A DNA stretch of 42,883 bases from JAWXBT01 sp964523015 (GCA_964523015.1 CAZFXN010000021.1:1-42883), one strand, 5' to 3'. Shown: positions 1 to 8,214, numbered from the stretch's first letter. Notes: generated by a model from the sequence alone, not told the origin. A program made the numbers and translations.

Positions 1-990
1 AATAGAGCTACCATAATGTTTTTTAAACTCATCGAATTCACTACCATCAATTATTCGAGCTAGCATCTCCCGCATTGGAAAATGTTTTTTTCTGTCTGTA
101 GGAATTAGTCCGTAGATATCTTTTGGATCAAAGGCTGGTTCACGTGGAGAAGCCATCTGAATTTTCTGTTTTTCATGGACTCCAAGATTTGAAACGACGG
201 TGCGACAGATTCTGATCGCATCGAAATCATCATCGGCCATGTAATCGGTCACACCACTTATTTGGCAATGCACTGCCGCACCACCGAGCTCTTCAGCGGT
301 AACTTCCTCGCCAGTAGCCGCTTTGACTAGTGGGGGGCCTCCCAGAAATATCGTACCTTGTTCACGTACTATTATAGATACCTCGCTCATGGCTGGTACA
401 TATGCACCTCCAGCTGTGCACGATCCCATTACAACAGAGATTTGAGGGATCTTTTGTGCACTCATCTGGGCTTGGTTATAAAAGATCCGGCCAAAATGAT
501 CCCGATCGGGAAAGACCTGATCTTGAAGTGGTAAAAAAGCACCACCAGAATCAACCAGATAAATACACGGCAGATTATTTTCAAGAGCGATCTCTTGAGC
601 CCTAAGATGTTTTTTTACAGTCATCGGAAAATATGTGCCACCTTTAACAGTAGCATCGTTCGCCACGATCATACATTCCCGGCCACTAACTCGACCAACA
701 CCTGTTACCATTCCTGCTCCAGCTCTAACGCCGTCATAAATATTTAATCCAGCAAGTGTGCCGATCTCTAATAGAGGGGAGCCGCGATCTAATAAATTTT
801 CTACGCGCTCACGAGCTAGTAGTTTGCCTCGCTCTTTGTGGCGTTCGATAGATTTGTCCTTTAGAGGGTTTATGGTAGAGGCAGTTTTTTCTCGCCATTC
901 TTCAAGGAGCGTTTGGGTAGCCTCAAAGTTTTTATTAAATTCAGCACCAGACTTATCAACATTAGTTCCAATCTTTGTTTCAAGCTTCAA
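1..990 (-). CDS. mccB: Acyl-CoA carboxylase carboxyltransferase (beta) subunit, methylcrotonyl-CoA type; 3' end cut by window edge
   Basis: Reading the minus strand from about 990 to the window edge gives roughly 330 residues without a stop. The fold is a crotonase-like carboxyltransferase. Family landmarks seen are ERHKERGKLLARERV near the N-terminus, VNDATVKGGTYFPMT, and GSCTAGGAYVPAMSE followed by GTIFLGGPPLVKAATGEEV. These match methylcrotonyl-CoA carboxylase beta better than propionyl-CoA carboxylase. Known role: moves CO2 from carboxybiotin to an acyl-CoA (leucine breakdown); it needs a biotin-carrying alpha subunit, which is not in this window. Start: TTG at 990 has an ideal GGAGG (996-1000) five bases upstream. 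GTG at 1002 lacks a Shine-Dalgarno and is less likely. The DUF402 gene lies immediately upstream on the same strand, separated by a 14-bp tandem repeat. The substrate is an inference. Confidence 0.87.
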   Translation of the reverse strand, partial: MKLETKIGTNVDKSGAEFNKNFEATQTLLEEWREKTASTINPLKDKSIERHKERGKLLARERVENLLDRGSPLLEIGTLAGLNIYDGVRAGAGMVTGVGRVSGRECMIVANDATVKGGTYFPMTVKKHLRAQEIALENNLPCIYLVDSGGAFLPLQDQVFPDRDHFGRIFYNQAQMSAQKIPQISVVMGSCTAGGAYVPAMSEVSIIVREQGTIFLGGPPLVKAATGEEVTAEELGGAAVHCQISGVTDYMADDDFDAIRICRTVVSNLGVHEKQKIQMASPREPAFDPKDIYGLIPTDRKKHFPMREMLARIIDGSEFDEFKKHYGSSI

Positions 991-999
991 TGGAGCCTC

Positions 1000-1055
1000 C
1001 ACGGTTTAAATTTCATAGTCTAAATTTCATAGTTTAAATTTGATAGTCTAAATTT
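1000..1055. repeat. 14-bp tandem repeat, four contiguous units
   Basis: Read on the minus strand, four contiguous 14-bp units of consensus AAATTTARACTATG fill the gap between the DUF402 stop codon and the carboxylase start. The unit nearest the carboxylase is the most diverged (AAATTTAAACCGTG) and runs into the GGAGG ribosome-binding site. It is one of several short tandem duplications in the intergenic gaps of this window. Confidence 0.85.
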
Positions 1056-1537
1056 TATAAGTTTCCTTCAAGGGAACTGATAATTGAATGATACTGTTGT
1101 AGTAGAAACTCCCTTGTTCTGTTAACTATATCAAATTGCTTTTGGGTGAGTTTACGATCTCTAAATGCTTCTGCAAATTCCTCTTCATCAAGTACATGAA
1201 TAATTCCTTTAGGATCAATCCAAAAATCAAGCACCAAGTCCTGCCAATGAATTGAATCGTTAGTTATTACTACATCTTCGCAGACATCGATTCTGTGTCC
1301 ATATAGCTTCCCATCTTGGGAGGTAAGGCGATAAATCAGATAATTTCGGTCAGACCAGTAAAAGGCATCAGTATGGATCGCTCCAGCAGGCAGGTAAACG
1401 GGGCCATCTCTGTAGGGTTTTTCTCTCAGCCATATATATTGAAGTATTGCTCGCTCTCCATTTAATAGTACTGAGCTACATTCAAATTGAACGAGCTTAC
1501 CGTTTATATCTCGTTTATGTTCAGTAATTAAGCTCAT
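1055..1537 (-). CDS. DUF402 domain protein
   Basis: 160 residues, no signal peptide or membrane segment. The C-terminal half carries the DUF402 signature: a Trp/Asp stretch (WQDLVLDFWIDPKG) followed by IIHVLDEEEFAEAF, then a helix. DUF402 proteins form a small beta-barrel; some members (FomD-like) are nucleoside-diphosphate phosphatases that use acidic residues to bind divalent metal. The Asp/Glu-rich strand-turn is present here, so phosphatase activity is possible but unproven. It lies just upstream of the carboxylase gene in the same direction, with only the tandem repeat between them, so co-transcription is likely. Confidence 0.75.
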   Translation of the reverse strand: MSLITEHKRDINGKLVQFECSSVLLNGERAILQYIWLREKPYRDGPVYLPAGAIHTDAFYWSDRNYLIYRLTSQDGKLYGHRIDVCEDVVITNDSIHWQDLVLDFWIDPKGIIHVLDEEEFAEAFRDRKLTQKQFDIVNRTREFLLQQYHSIISSLEGNL

Positions 1538-1865
1538 GTCTTAAGTTACATATCATTTATACACAGATAAATATATTGTAGTGATTCTAAGTGTTTAAGA
1601 ACGTAGATTCGAGCCATATTTTATATTATATTTATCGAGAATTTATACACCCTTTCAACCCTCTGATTCATGTCAGTTAATTCGAGTGTTTCTTGATTAG
1701 TTTGTAAATCACGTTTAAAGTAGCCAGCCATAACAGCGAGAGTTCTTATAACAATAGTTCAGCTTGAGCCTAGTAGGATTTATTCTTGGATAAAACCCGG
1801 ACTCGAAATCGAACTTCAGCGAGTTAGGATTCTTTTTTTAAACAAAATGTAGTTGGGAGACTGCC
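1538..1865. other. Intergenic region between divergent genes; no gene seen
   Basis: About 330 bases separate the DUF402 gene (minus) and the vWA gene (plus). I see no ORF with a credible start, no tRNA and no terminator. Promoters for both divergent genes should lie here, but I could not pick convincing -35/-10 pairs. A good ribosome-binding site (GGGAG, 1855-1859) lies at its right edge, six bases before the ATG at 1866. Confidence 0.6.
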
Positions 1866-1997
1866 ATGAGCAATAAGTACAATCGATCATTTATCTATTT
1901 TGTCATATGCAGTGCAATACTTGCATAGACATGTATTGGATCTGTCTATGCAATTAGTGGGCAGTGTGGTGCTACTGCAGATGCAGATGTCGTTATC
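1866..1997 (+). pseudogene. Signal-peptide segment of the vWA/MopE protein, interrupted by an in-frame TAG
   Basis: ATG at 1866 follows an ideal ribosome-binding site (GGGAG, 1855-1859) and is exactly in frame with the downstream vWA ORF. It encodes a basic start (MSNKYNRS), a hydrophobic core (FIYFVICSAILA), then TAG at 1926-1928, then TCIGSVYA, which is a plausible signal-peptidase site. The mature part AISGQCGATADADVVIM leads straight into the vWA domain. Without this segment the vWA domain lacks part of its first beta strand and any export signal, so 1866 is the ancestral start. The stop may be a real inactivating mutation, a sequencing or assembly error, or a read-through codon. Confidence 0.8.
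1921..1953. repeat. 11-bp perfect inverted repeat containing the amber codon
   Basis: TTGCATAGACA (1921-1931) and TGTCTATGCAA (1943-1953) are exact reverse complements separated by 11 bases. The in-frame TAG (1926-1928) of the vWA gene lies inside the left arm. The hairpin sits entirely within the signal-peptide coding segment. Confidence 0.85.
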
Positions 1998-4016
1998 ATG
2001 ATTGATAAGACAGGAAGTATTAGTACGTCAGACATGACAGAACAGAAAAATGCAGTAAAAAGTTTACTTACATTTTTTAGCGCGGCAATAGTCAAGCCGA
2101 GAGTCGCCATTGGAACTTTCAATGTGCAATTTTTTGGCCCAGATGCAAGAATTCAAACAGGTGGCAGTCTTACCTCAGTTTACGGTCACGATAATCCAGG
2201 AGACACAGGACTATATGAGGCGATAAATAATATCTCAAGTTCAGGAACTGGTTCTACTGACCTTTCAGCAGCACTAGTAGTTGCTCAAGCTGAGATTGTA
2301 GCAAATGCTCAGAGCAGCAATCGATATATAGTAATTATCTCTGATGGTATCGCAACTGAGCCTGATGCAAGTAGCCCAAGTAATTGCTCTAGTGGTAATC
2401 CAGGAGCAGCCGCGAGTGCCGCAGCTGATGCCGCAGAGGCAGCAGGTACACAGATCTTTGCTGTTCATTTTGGAGGGGATAGTGGATGCCCAGCAGGAAC
2501 TGGAGCAAATTTCTTACAAAATATAATCGCAACATCACTAGCTATGTACCACGAAGGTAATAGTAATCTTAGTGGTGTATTTGCTTCTATCTCTGAAGTT
2601 CTTGGATGTAATGATGGAGATGCCTGTACAGATGATGCTTGCGTTGAAGGCACATGTTCATACACTCCAAATCTTCTCGATACTGACAACGATGGAGTAC
2701 CTGATTGCCAAGATCAATGCCCTGGTGGTGTTGACGCGCAGGTAGGTCTAGCCTGCAGTGTCGGAACGCCTGAAACTCCATGTTTTGATGAAGGCATAAA
2801 AGTTTGTCGATGTGACGGCAATCCACAAACAGCAGGCACAATTTGTCAAGTGCATTGTAATGCTCGTCCTGGTCAACCGCAAGCTGAAGCCTGTGACGGC
2901 ATTGATAATGACTGTGATGGGCTTGTCGATGAGGAATTCCCTGTCGGTAGAGCATGTATGGTCGGAGTTGGTGCATGTATGAATACTGGTCATCTTAACT
3001 GTGATCCAGGTGGACTGACCGTCTCTTGTTATGATTGTACTAACGAGGTAGCTCTTGCTGCAACTCTTCAAGATGCACCTGAATCAGTGTTGTCTGCACC
3101 ATCCTGTCCTCCTGTTGAGCCGGGAGAGCCAACAACTGAAGTATGTAACGGTATCGATGATGACTGTAACGAAATAGTTGATGATATCCCAACAACCGTA
3201 TGTACAGTTGGAGTTGGTGCTTGTGAAAATACAGGACAGCTCATCTGTGGTCAAAGTGGAGAGGAATGTTCTGCTGTACCAGGTCAACCAGGTGTTGAGA
3301 TCTGTAATGGTATCGATGATGACTGTAACGGACTGATCGATGAGATATTNNNNNNNNNNNNNNNNNNNNNNNNNNNNNNNNNNNNNNNNNNNNNNNNNNN
3401 NNNNNNNNNNNNNNNNNNNNNNNNNNNNNNNNNNNNNNNNNNNNNNNNNCCATCGCCTTCTCCAACTCCTCCAGCTTGTGAGGGAGTTTTAGATGCGTGC
3501 GGTGTATGTAACGGTGATGGAAGTAGCTGTCAGTGTACTGAGCAGAGCTTTAAGCAGGAGGTCACAGAGATCGATGGAACCACCTTCTCCCTATTTAAGA
3601 TAGGAAAATTCCTTGGCAGTAAGGCTGTAAAGGCTGTTAAGCTTGGCAAGAGTACAAATGGGATCTCTGTTAATAACGCTAAGAAGATAAATAATGACAT
3701 TATTAAACAGCTTAATGACCTCTATGTAGAGACATGGACATTGGCTAACTTGTCATTAGAGCAAAAGAGTCTAACTTGTGGTTCCGCATTTCAATGCGCA
3801 ACTATAAGTTCAGTTTCGACTCTTGGTCAGCTTGTAGAAAATAACAGTGATATGCTCAAGTTGATTAAGAAGCTTAAGAAAAAGCTTGGTGTTAGTGGAG
3901 ATGCTGCTGTTAAGGCTGTCTATGCCGCTGCTAAGAAAGTGGCACAAGATAACATTAACGCGATAAATGCTTATCCAACTGAGGTTGTTGGCTGTGAGCC
4001 AGCTCCTTTGTTATAA
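1998..4016 (+). CDS. Secreted vWA-domain protein with MopE-type Cys/Asp repeats (contains assembly gap)
   Basis: The open frame downstream of the amber codon has these parts in order: a vWA domain (about residues 1-190) with a MIDAS-like start (MIDKTGSIS) and VIISDGIA strand; a Cys/Asp-rich calcium-binding-like stretch (CNDGDACTDDACVEGTC, then DTDNDGVPDCQDQCP); and three MopE-type repeats (CDGIDNDCDGLVDE, CNGIDDDCNEIVDD, CNGIDDDCNGLIDE). The 100-N gap follows, then a Pro/Ser/Thr linker, CEGVLDACGVCNGDGSSC, and a Lys-rich C-terminal domain of about 150 residues that I do not recognise. Such proteins are normally exported, often surface-attached or metal-binding. The ATG at 1998 has no Shine-Dalgarno and cuts into the first vWA strand, so the natural start is 1866. 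The frame after the gap is supported by the CGVCNGDGSSC motif. A perfect terminator follows. Confidence 0.8.
   Translation: MIDKTGSISTSDMTEQKNAVKSLLTFFSAAIVKPRVAIGTFNVQFFGPDARIQTGGSLTSVYGHDNPGDTGLYEAINNISSSGTGSTDLSAALVVAQAEIVANAQSSNRYIVIISDGIATEPDASSPSNCSSGNPGAAASAAADAAEAAGTQIFAVHFGGDSGCPAGTGANFLQNIIATSLAMYHEGNSNLSGVFASISEVLGCNDGDACTDDACVEGTCSYTPNLLDTDNDGVPDCQDQCPGGVDAQVGLACSVGTPETPCFDEGIKVCRCDGNPQTAGTICQVHCNARPGQPQAEACDGIDNDCDGLVDEEFPVGRACMVGVGACMNTGHLNCDPGGLTVSCYDCTNEVALAATLQDAPESVLSAPSCPPVEPGEPTTEVCNGIDDDCNEIVDDIPTTVCTVGVGACENTGQLICGQSGEECSAVPGQPGVEICNGIDDDCNGLIDEIXXXXXXXXXXXXXXXXXXXXXXXXXXXXXXXXXXPSPSPTPPACEGVLDACGVCNGDGSSCQCTEQSFKQEVTEIDGTTFSLFKIGKFLGSKAVKAVKLGKSTNGISVNNAKKINNDIIKQLNDLYVETWTLANLSLEQKSLTCGSAFQCATISSVSTLGQLVENNSDMLKLIKKLKKKLGVSGDAAVKAVYAAAKKVAQDNINAINAYPTEVVGCEPAPLL
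3350..3449. other. Assembly gap (100 N)
   Basis: Exactly 100 Ns, the conventional placeholder for a scaffold gap of unknown size. It falls between the third MopE repeat and a PSPSPTPP linker, so the missing sequence is probably a repetitive Pro/Ser/Thr-rich or further MopE-repeat stretch that defeated assembly. The true protein length is unknown. Confidence 0.95.
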
Positions 4017-4040
4017 TAAGGATTGGTATAATAAGGATTA
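4012..4040. repeat. 15-bp tandem duplication spanning the vWA stop codon
   Basis: TATAATAAGGATT occurs at 4012-4024 and again at 4027-4039. The first copy contains the TAA stop (4014-4016) of the vWA gene. It belongs to the set of stop-spanning duplications in this window. Confidence 0.85.
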
Positions 4041-4058
4041 AGCTGATAATCAGTTAGC

Positions 4059-4100
4059 AAACGGCGGTCTTTAACGTAATGTTTAAAGACCGCCGTTTTT
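4059..4100 (+). terminator. Rho-independent terminator after the vWA gene
   Basis: A 16-bp perfect stem (4059-4074 with 4083-4098, core ACGGCGGTCTTTAA) has an 8-base loop and ends in a T run. It is located 43 bases after the vWA stop and just before nagB, so it separates the two transcription units. Confidence 0.92.
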
Positions 4101-4124
4101 GTATCTTTTTTCGGACCTTATTAC

Positions 4125-4853
4125 ATGCATCTAATAATTAAGCAAAACGATCTAGATGTAGCTAAAGAGGGGGCAAGCTTTATATCTAAGCATCTAAATG
4201 AGGACCCCAACCTAGCAATAAGCTTTGCTACAGGTCGTACCCCTATTGATCTATATAGTGAGTTGGTAAGAGTTTTTTTAAATAAAGAGATTGATTTTAA
4301 GAGTGTAAAAGCTTTTCATCTTGATGAGTTTTGCGACTTAGGCTTAACTGAACAAAGTAGCTTTAAAAATTATCTTAATAAGAATTTATTTTCTAAAGTT
4401 AACTTCAAGGCTGAGAATCTAAATTTCATAGAGTCAGGTCAAACTGATCTAGATCAGGTCTGCTACCAGTATGAAAAATTAATTGCTGATAGTGGGGGAA
4501 TTGATCTTCAAATCTTAGGAATAGGAGAGAACGGCCATATCGGCTTTAATGAGCCAGGAAGTTCATTCTCATCCCGTACTAGAGTAGTTGAGATTTCTGA
4601 GCAAAGCAGGATTAATAATGCCTGGGCCTTTAATGGGCTAGATCAAGTCCCACATCGGGCTATTACTGTTGGAATTAAAACTATTACTGAATCTAAAAAG
4701 ATACTCCTTTTAGCAACTGGCAAAAACAAAGCTTCTATCATAAAAAAAGCCTTAAAGGGAGAGATTTCACCATTAGTCCCCGCTTCAGTTTTACAGAATC
4801 ACCCAGATCTGACAGTTTTTCTTGATGATGAGGCTGCTTCTTTATTAGGATGA
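4125..4853 (+). CDS. nagB: Glucosamine-6-phosphate deaminase
   Basis: 242 residues; typical NagB proteins are about 240-265. It converts glucosamine-6-phosphate to fructose-6-phosphate and ammonia in the cytoplasm (amino-sugar catabolism and cell-wall recycling). Seen in the sequence: SFATGRTP phosphate-binding loop (about 33-40), LDEF with the catalytic Asp (D67), and LGIGENGHIGFNEPG followed by SSFSSRTR, which holds the catalytic Glu/His pair and substrate loop. It is followed after 36 bases by a glucokinase-family gene on the same strand, suggesting a two-gene sugar-phosphate unit. No clear Shine-Dalgarno lies before the ATG. It begins about 25 bases after the upstream terminator. Confidence 0.93.
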   Translation: MHLIIKQNDLDVAKEGASFISKHLNEDPNLAISFATGRTPIDLYSELVRVFLNKEIDFKSVKAFHLDEFCDLGLTEQSSFKNYLNKNLFSKVNFKAENLNFIESGQTDLDQVCYQYEKLIADSGGIDLQILGIGENGHIGFNEPGSSFSSRTRVVEISEQSRINNAWAFNGLDQVPHRAITVGIKTITESKKILLLATGKNKASIIKKALKGEISPLVPASVLQNHPDLTVFLDDEAASLLG

Positions 4854-4889
4854 TGCATTGAACTCTCTTAACCCTTTGTTTGAAATTTT

Positions 4890-5873
4890 ATGAGCTATGT
4901 AATTGCTGGAGATCTAGGAGGTACAAAAAGTGCTTGGGGTGCATTTTCCGTTACTAAAGATCTTTCTCTTGGTGATCTAATTACTGCACCAATTGCCTTA
5001 CTAAATAATGACTACTCTTCATTTAAAGATGTCTGCATAGCAGCGGAAAAGGAATTAGGGGCTAAATTTGTTGAATCTCAAGGCATCTGTATTGGTGCAG
5101 CAGGAGTATGGAATTCAAAAGAGAGAGTAGTGGCGCTTCCTCATTACTGGAAAGGAACAGCGAATATTAAAGAGATGGAGGTAGCTCTTAAGTTAGATCC
5201 ACAAAAAATACTTATATTAAATGATTTTGAAGCAGAGGTACGTTCAGTTAGAACTAAAGTTGCTAAAGAGGCCCTGTTAGTGCGCAAAGGATCCCCACTC
5301 GTTGAATCTGATAAAACAATACTTCTCGGTCCAGGCACAGGATTAGGAGTTGCGGCTCTTAGTGATATTGATAATAGAGTGATCCGTTCAGAAGGAGGCA
5401 ATATGCCGATCTCCTATCCTCGTAGTGAATTTTTAAGGGAGTATTGGAATCAAATTATCAGTTACTGGAATAAATCAGATATCATTACTCCAAGATATGA
5501 GGACATCCTTTCTGGAAATGGATTATCAGATCTTCACTATGTATTAACAGGGACAAGGAAAACCCCTGAAGAGATATCTACATTAATACTCAAGGATTCG
5601 AACATAGAAACAGCTAGAGCTTTTTCAGAGATTTTGGGAATTTTTTGCCAGGCGATATCGTATCTTTATTGGTTACCATCTCATTTATATTTAACTGGTG
5701 GTGTTTTAAAGAAAAATCCTACCCTTGCAATGTTGGATGTAATGAAGGTTTCATTTGAGTATTGTCATGCTCATAGAGAGGAATTACACACTGTTTCAAT
5801 CTCTCTTATTACAGATCCGTACTCTGCTCTTTATGGAGCAGGAGAGGGTGCTCTCACTCTTATTAAGAGATAA
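4890..5873 (+). CDS. glk: Glucokinase (Glk family)
   Basis: 327 residues, the usual length for the Glk (PF02685) ASKHA kinases. Motifs: phosphate-1 loop AGDLGGTKS at the N-terminus, LNDFEA (about 109-114) with the catalytic Asp, LLGPGTGLGVA (phosphate 2 and adenosine region), SEGG, and a C-terminal LTGGV glycine loop. It phosphorylates glucose or a related hexose with ATP. The position directly after nagB raises the possibility that an amino sugar is a physiological substrate (inference). The stop codon lies inside a 14-bp tandem duplication shared with the 3' end of the convergent lipase gene. Confidence 0.87.
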   Translation: MSYVIAGDLGGTKSAWGAFSVTKDLSLGDLITAPIALLNNDYSSFKDVCIAAEKELGAKFVESQGICIGAAGVWNSKERVVALPHYWKGTANIKEMEVALKLDPQKILILNDFEAEVRSVRTKVAKEALLVRKGSPLVESDKTILLGPGTGLGVAALSDIDNRVIRSEGGNMPISYPRSEFLREYWNQIISYWNKSDIITPRYEDILSGNGLSDLHYVLTGTRKTPEEISTLILKDSNIETARAFSEILGIFCQAISYLYWLPSHLYLTGGVLKKNPTLAMLDVMKVSFEYCHAHREELHTVSISLITDPYSALYGAGEGALTLIKR

Positions 5874-5888
5874 TTATTAAAAGATAAT
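5862..5888. repeat. 14-bp tandem duplication spanning the glk stop codon
   Basis: ATTAAGAGATAAT (5862-5874) and ATTAAAAGATAAT (5876-5888) are near-identical tandem copies. The first contains the TAA stop of glk and the second touches the stop of the convergent lipase gene. Confidence 0.8.
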
Positions 5889-6511
5889 CAAAATTTTCCG
5901 GTATTTAAAAACTGAATTATAGCTGCGATAACTTTTGGTTGAAACACCATTGTGGAATGACCAGCCGGAAGCACTAAGTGATCTGCTAATCCCTCAATCT
6001 TTGTTTCTGATACCTCTACAACTCCGTCATTTGGACCATCAAGAGTGTGGTAGTATCCTTTCTTAAGTGGAACTGTTCCTGCAATTACCCCAAGCTCTAT
6101 CTGCTCAGTGGTAGTAGGATAATCAATGTTAAATAACTCAACAAATGACGGCCCTAATATTTTTTTAAAGATACTTAATTGGCCAAGTTTGCGTGCCGTT
6201 TTAGATCCAAGGTGAGGGGGACCTAAATTAACTGCGCGATATGGTATAATTGATTCTGGATATTTCGCTAAAAATGATCTTAGTACTATGCTCCCTAAGG
6301 AGTGAGTCACAAAGCTTATCTTTGCTTTAGATAGTCCATGAGAATCAATAAATTTTTGTAACTGTTCAGTGTGACTTGCTATGGGTGCAGTTCTCGAATT
6401 ATATCCGAATAGATAGGGGGTATACCCAGCTTGTTTAAGCTTATAGCCAATCCACCACATAGAATACTTGGTTATAAGTAGCCCATGGATTAGAATTACG
6501 GGTTGAGTCAT
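5888..6511 (-). CDS. Alpha/beta-hydrolase, lipase-like
   Basis: 207 residues with an alpha/beta-hydrolase layout: oxyanion-hole HG at PVILIHGLL (4-12), a variant nucleophile elbow THSLGS with Ser at about 92, an acidic candidate in GPNDGVVEV, and a late His in PAGHSTMVF. The spacing fits the PGAP1/triacylglycerol-lipase-like group of bacterial esterases. Substrate unknown. No signal peptide is visible, so a cytoplasmic or membrane-peripheral location is likely. It converges on glk with 14 bases between the stops and is divergent from the epimerase gene. Confidence 0.78.
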   Translation of the reverse strand: MTQPVILIHGLLITKYSMWWIGYKLKQAGYTPYLFGYNSRTAPIASHTEQLQKFIDSHGLSKAKISFVTHSLGSIVLRSFLAKYPESIIPYRAVNLGPPHLGSKTARKLGQLSIFKKILGPSFVELFNIDYPTTTEQIELGVIAGTVPLKKGYYHTLDGPNDGVVEVSETKIEGLADHLVLPAGHSTMVFQPKVIAAIIQFLNTGKF

Positions 6512-6592
6512 CTTGATATTAATTCTAGAATATATGCTGTATGTTCAGCCATAGTTGTTTAAGTTGCAATCATTTTAGATTCTAATTAAGTA

Positions 6593-7495
6593 ATGCAAAG
6601 ATCAATACTAATCTCTGGAGCTAGTGGACTAATCGGCTCTGCCGTTAAAGATTATTTAACTGAGAAAGGGTATCGTGTCTCAATTCTTGTAAGACGCCCT
6701 CCAAAAAGTGACCAAGAGATATTTTGGAATCCTGATTCAGGAGATTTAGATTCGACAAAACTAGAGAGCTTCTACGGTGTTATTCATCTTTCTGGAGCTG
6801 GTATTGCAGATCGTCGATGGACAGAGCACCGAAAGTATATTCTTAAAAAAAGTAGGATTAAGTCAACGACACTCCTAGTTGACCAACTTAAAAAAGTAAC
6901 AACTAAACCGACAGTTTTTATCTCAGCCTCAGGTGTAGGATTTTATGGTGATCGTAAAGACGAGATCCTTACAGAGTCATCTGCCAGGGGAGACGGGTTC
7001 CTCTCCGATCTTGCAATAGAGTGGGAGGGTGCAGCTAATAGCGGAAAAGATTTTGCAAGGGTAGTCATTTTAAGATTAGGAATGGTGATCTCTAAAGATG
7101 GAGGTGCTTTAAAAAAGATGCTCCTTCCATTTAAGTTCGGATTAGGCGGTGTGCTAGGAAGTGGTGATCAGTTTATGAGCTGGATCCATATTAAAGATTT
7201 ACTGAGAGTGATTGTTTTTGCGATAGAAACCCCAGCCATTAAGGGGATCGTCAATACAGTGTCTCCAGATACGCCAACTAATTTAGAATTTACTAAAACT
7301 CTTGGAGAGATTCTTAATCGACCAACATTTTTATCAGCCCCGAAGTTTTTACTAAAAATACTTTTAGGGCAGATGGCAGATGAATTACTTTTAGCTAGTA
7401 CAAGAGTTGCTCCAGAAAAACTCACTAATGCTGAATTTAAATTCCAATTTCCTCAAATCAAAGATGCGCTAAGCGAAGAGCTAAGTAATTTATGA
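6593..7495 (+). CDS. yfcH: TIGR01777 family NAD-dependent epimerase (YfcH/SDR39U1-like)
   Basis: 300 residues, the usual length of the family. The N-terminal Rossmann motif ISGASGLIGSAV (8-19) binds NAD(P). SGAGIADRRWTEHRK and ISASGVGFYGDR are signature blocks of the TIGR01777 (YfcH, mammalian SDR39U1) family, and the C-terminal DUF1731 region (PKFLLKILLGQMADELLLAS) is present. The exact reaction of this family is not settled. Homologues are often linked to membrane or cell-division processes, which I cannot confirm here. Its stop codon sits in a 13-bp tandem duplication that bridges to the convergent phosphopantetheinyl transferase gene. Confidence 0.87.
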   Translation: MQRSILISGASGLIGSAVKDYLTEKGYRVSILVRRPPKSDQEIFWNPDSGDLDSTKLESFYGVIHLSGAGIADRRWTEHRKYILKKSRIKSTTLLVDQLKKVTTKPTVFISASGVGFYGDRKDEILTESSARGDGFLSDLAIEWEGAANSGKDFARVVILRLGMVISKDGGALKKMLLPFKFGLGGVLGSGDQFMSWIHIKDLLRVIVFAIETPAIKGIVNTVSPDTPTNLEFTKTLGEILNRPTFLSAPKFLLKILLGQMADELLLASTRVAPEKLTNAEFKFQFPQIKDALSEELSNL

Positions 7496-7514
7496 TTTAG
7501 GTTTATAATTTAGG
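7489..7514. repeat. 13-bp tandem duplication spanning two convergent stop codons
   Basis: TTTATGATTTAGG (7489-7501) and TTTATAATTTAGG (7502-7514) are contiguous copies differing at one base. The TGA stop of the epimerase gene is in copy one; the stop of the phosphopantetheinyl transferase gene (minus) is in copy two. Confidence 0.87.
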
Positions 7515-8141
7515 AAGATGGGTATAGGTCAGGATGTGATCTCCGCATTTAAGTAATCCGATCTGTAGTTCGAGCCCCTCTTTAAATGTATCACTTAGAT
7601 CTACTAATAATTTCGCATTAAACTTTTCATTTTCAAAAGAGAGATCGACATCTTTGAATCCAAAAAACTTATTTGTAATTGGATAAAGACATTTAAAAAG
7701 GGATTCTTTAGCAGAAAAAAGAGCAGTTTGTCGGTGAAAAAATTCATCAGTATTTTCAGTCACCCAGGCTTTTTCATTTGAGTTAGCAACCCTATTTAAG
7801 ATATCTTTACCTTTTCTAACGATCTCAAGATCTATTCCAATACCAAGTGTTTGATCTGTCTTTGATATTGCACAAAATCCCCAGTCTCCTTTGTGGGTAA
7901 TACTTCCTACAAATCCTGTCGGCCAGAGGGGGGAGCCATCGGTATTCGTAAGTAGTGGGCCATCCTCGCGCTGCTCTTTAAGTAATTTTTTTGCAAGAGA
8001 GCGACCCAGTAAAAATTGAGCCTTTCTAGACTCTGAAGCTTGAGAAATTGGACCAAGCTCGCCGTCAGATAGCAATTTAGAGTTTCCTGGTCCATTTGAG
8101 CCAAGAAAATTAACATATTTAGGAAAAGGAGATTGAAACAT
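7503..8141 (-). CDS. 4'-phosphopantetheinyl transferase (EntD/Sfp type)
   Basis: 212 residues. It transfers the phosphopantetheine arm of CoA to a serine of carrier-protein domains. Motifs seen: GSITHKGDWGFCAI (CoA-binding His), GIGIDLEIV with the Mg-binding Asp and Glu, and FSAKESLFKCLYP, the canonical (F/W)-S-x-K-E-S-x-x-K block. The length and the N-terminal LGRSLAKKLL block fit the EntD/Sfp group, which often serves secondary-metabolite or siderophore carrier proteins, although some bacteria use such an enzyme for fatty-acid ACP. No carrier protein is in this window. It converges with the upstream epimerase gene and is divergent from the EVE gene. Confidence 0.87.
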   Translation of the reverse strand: MFQSPFPKYVNFLGSNGPGNSKLLSDGELGPISQASESRKAQFLLGRSLAKKLLKEQREDGPLLTNTDGSPLWPTGFVGSITHKGDWGFCAISKTDQTLGIGIDLEIVRKGKDILNRVANSNEKAWVTENTDEFFHRQTALFSAKESLFKCLYPITNKFFGFKDVDLSFENEKFNAKLLVDLSDTFKEGLELQIGLLKCGDHILTYTHLPKL

Positions 8142-8214
8142 TATGACTGATGTTTGAAGTTAGTACTAGAAAGTTTATAATCAATCGATAAAAAATGTAA
8201 ATGTAGATTTTATC

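Noticed and set aside
1926..1928. Pyrrolysine insertion at the amber codon
   Set aside because: A signal peptide is an improbable site for a catalytic pyrrolysine, and no pyl genes are visible; error, mutation or ordinary read-through is simpler.
2274..3465. Several minus-strand frames opposite the vWA/MopE gene
   Set aside because: They are antisense shadows of the repetitive Cys/Asp codons and one crosses the N gap; none has a family match.
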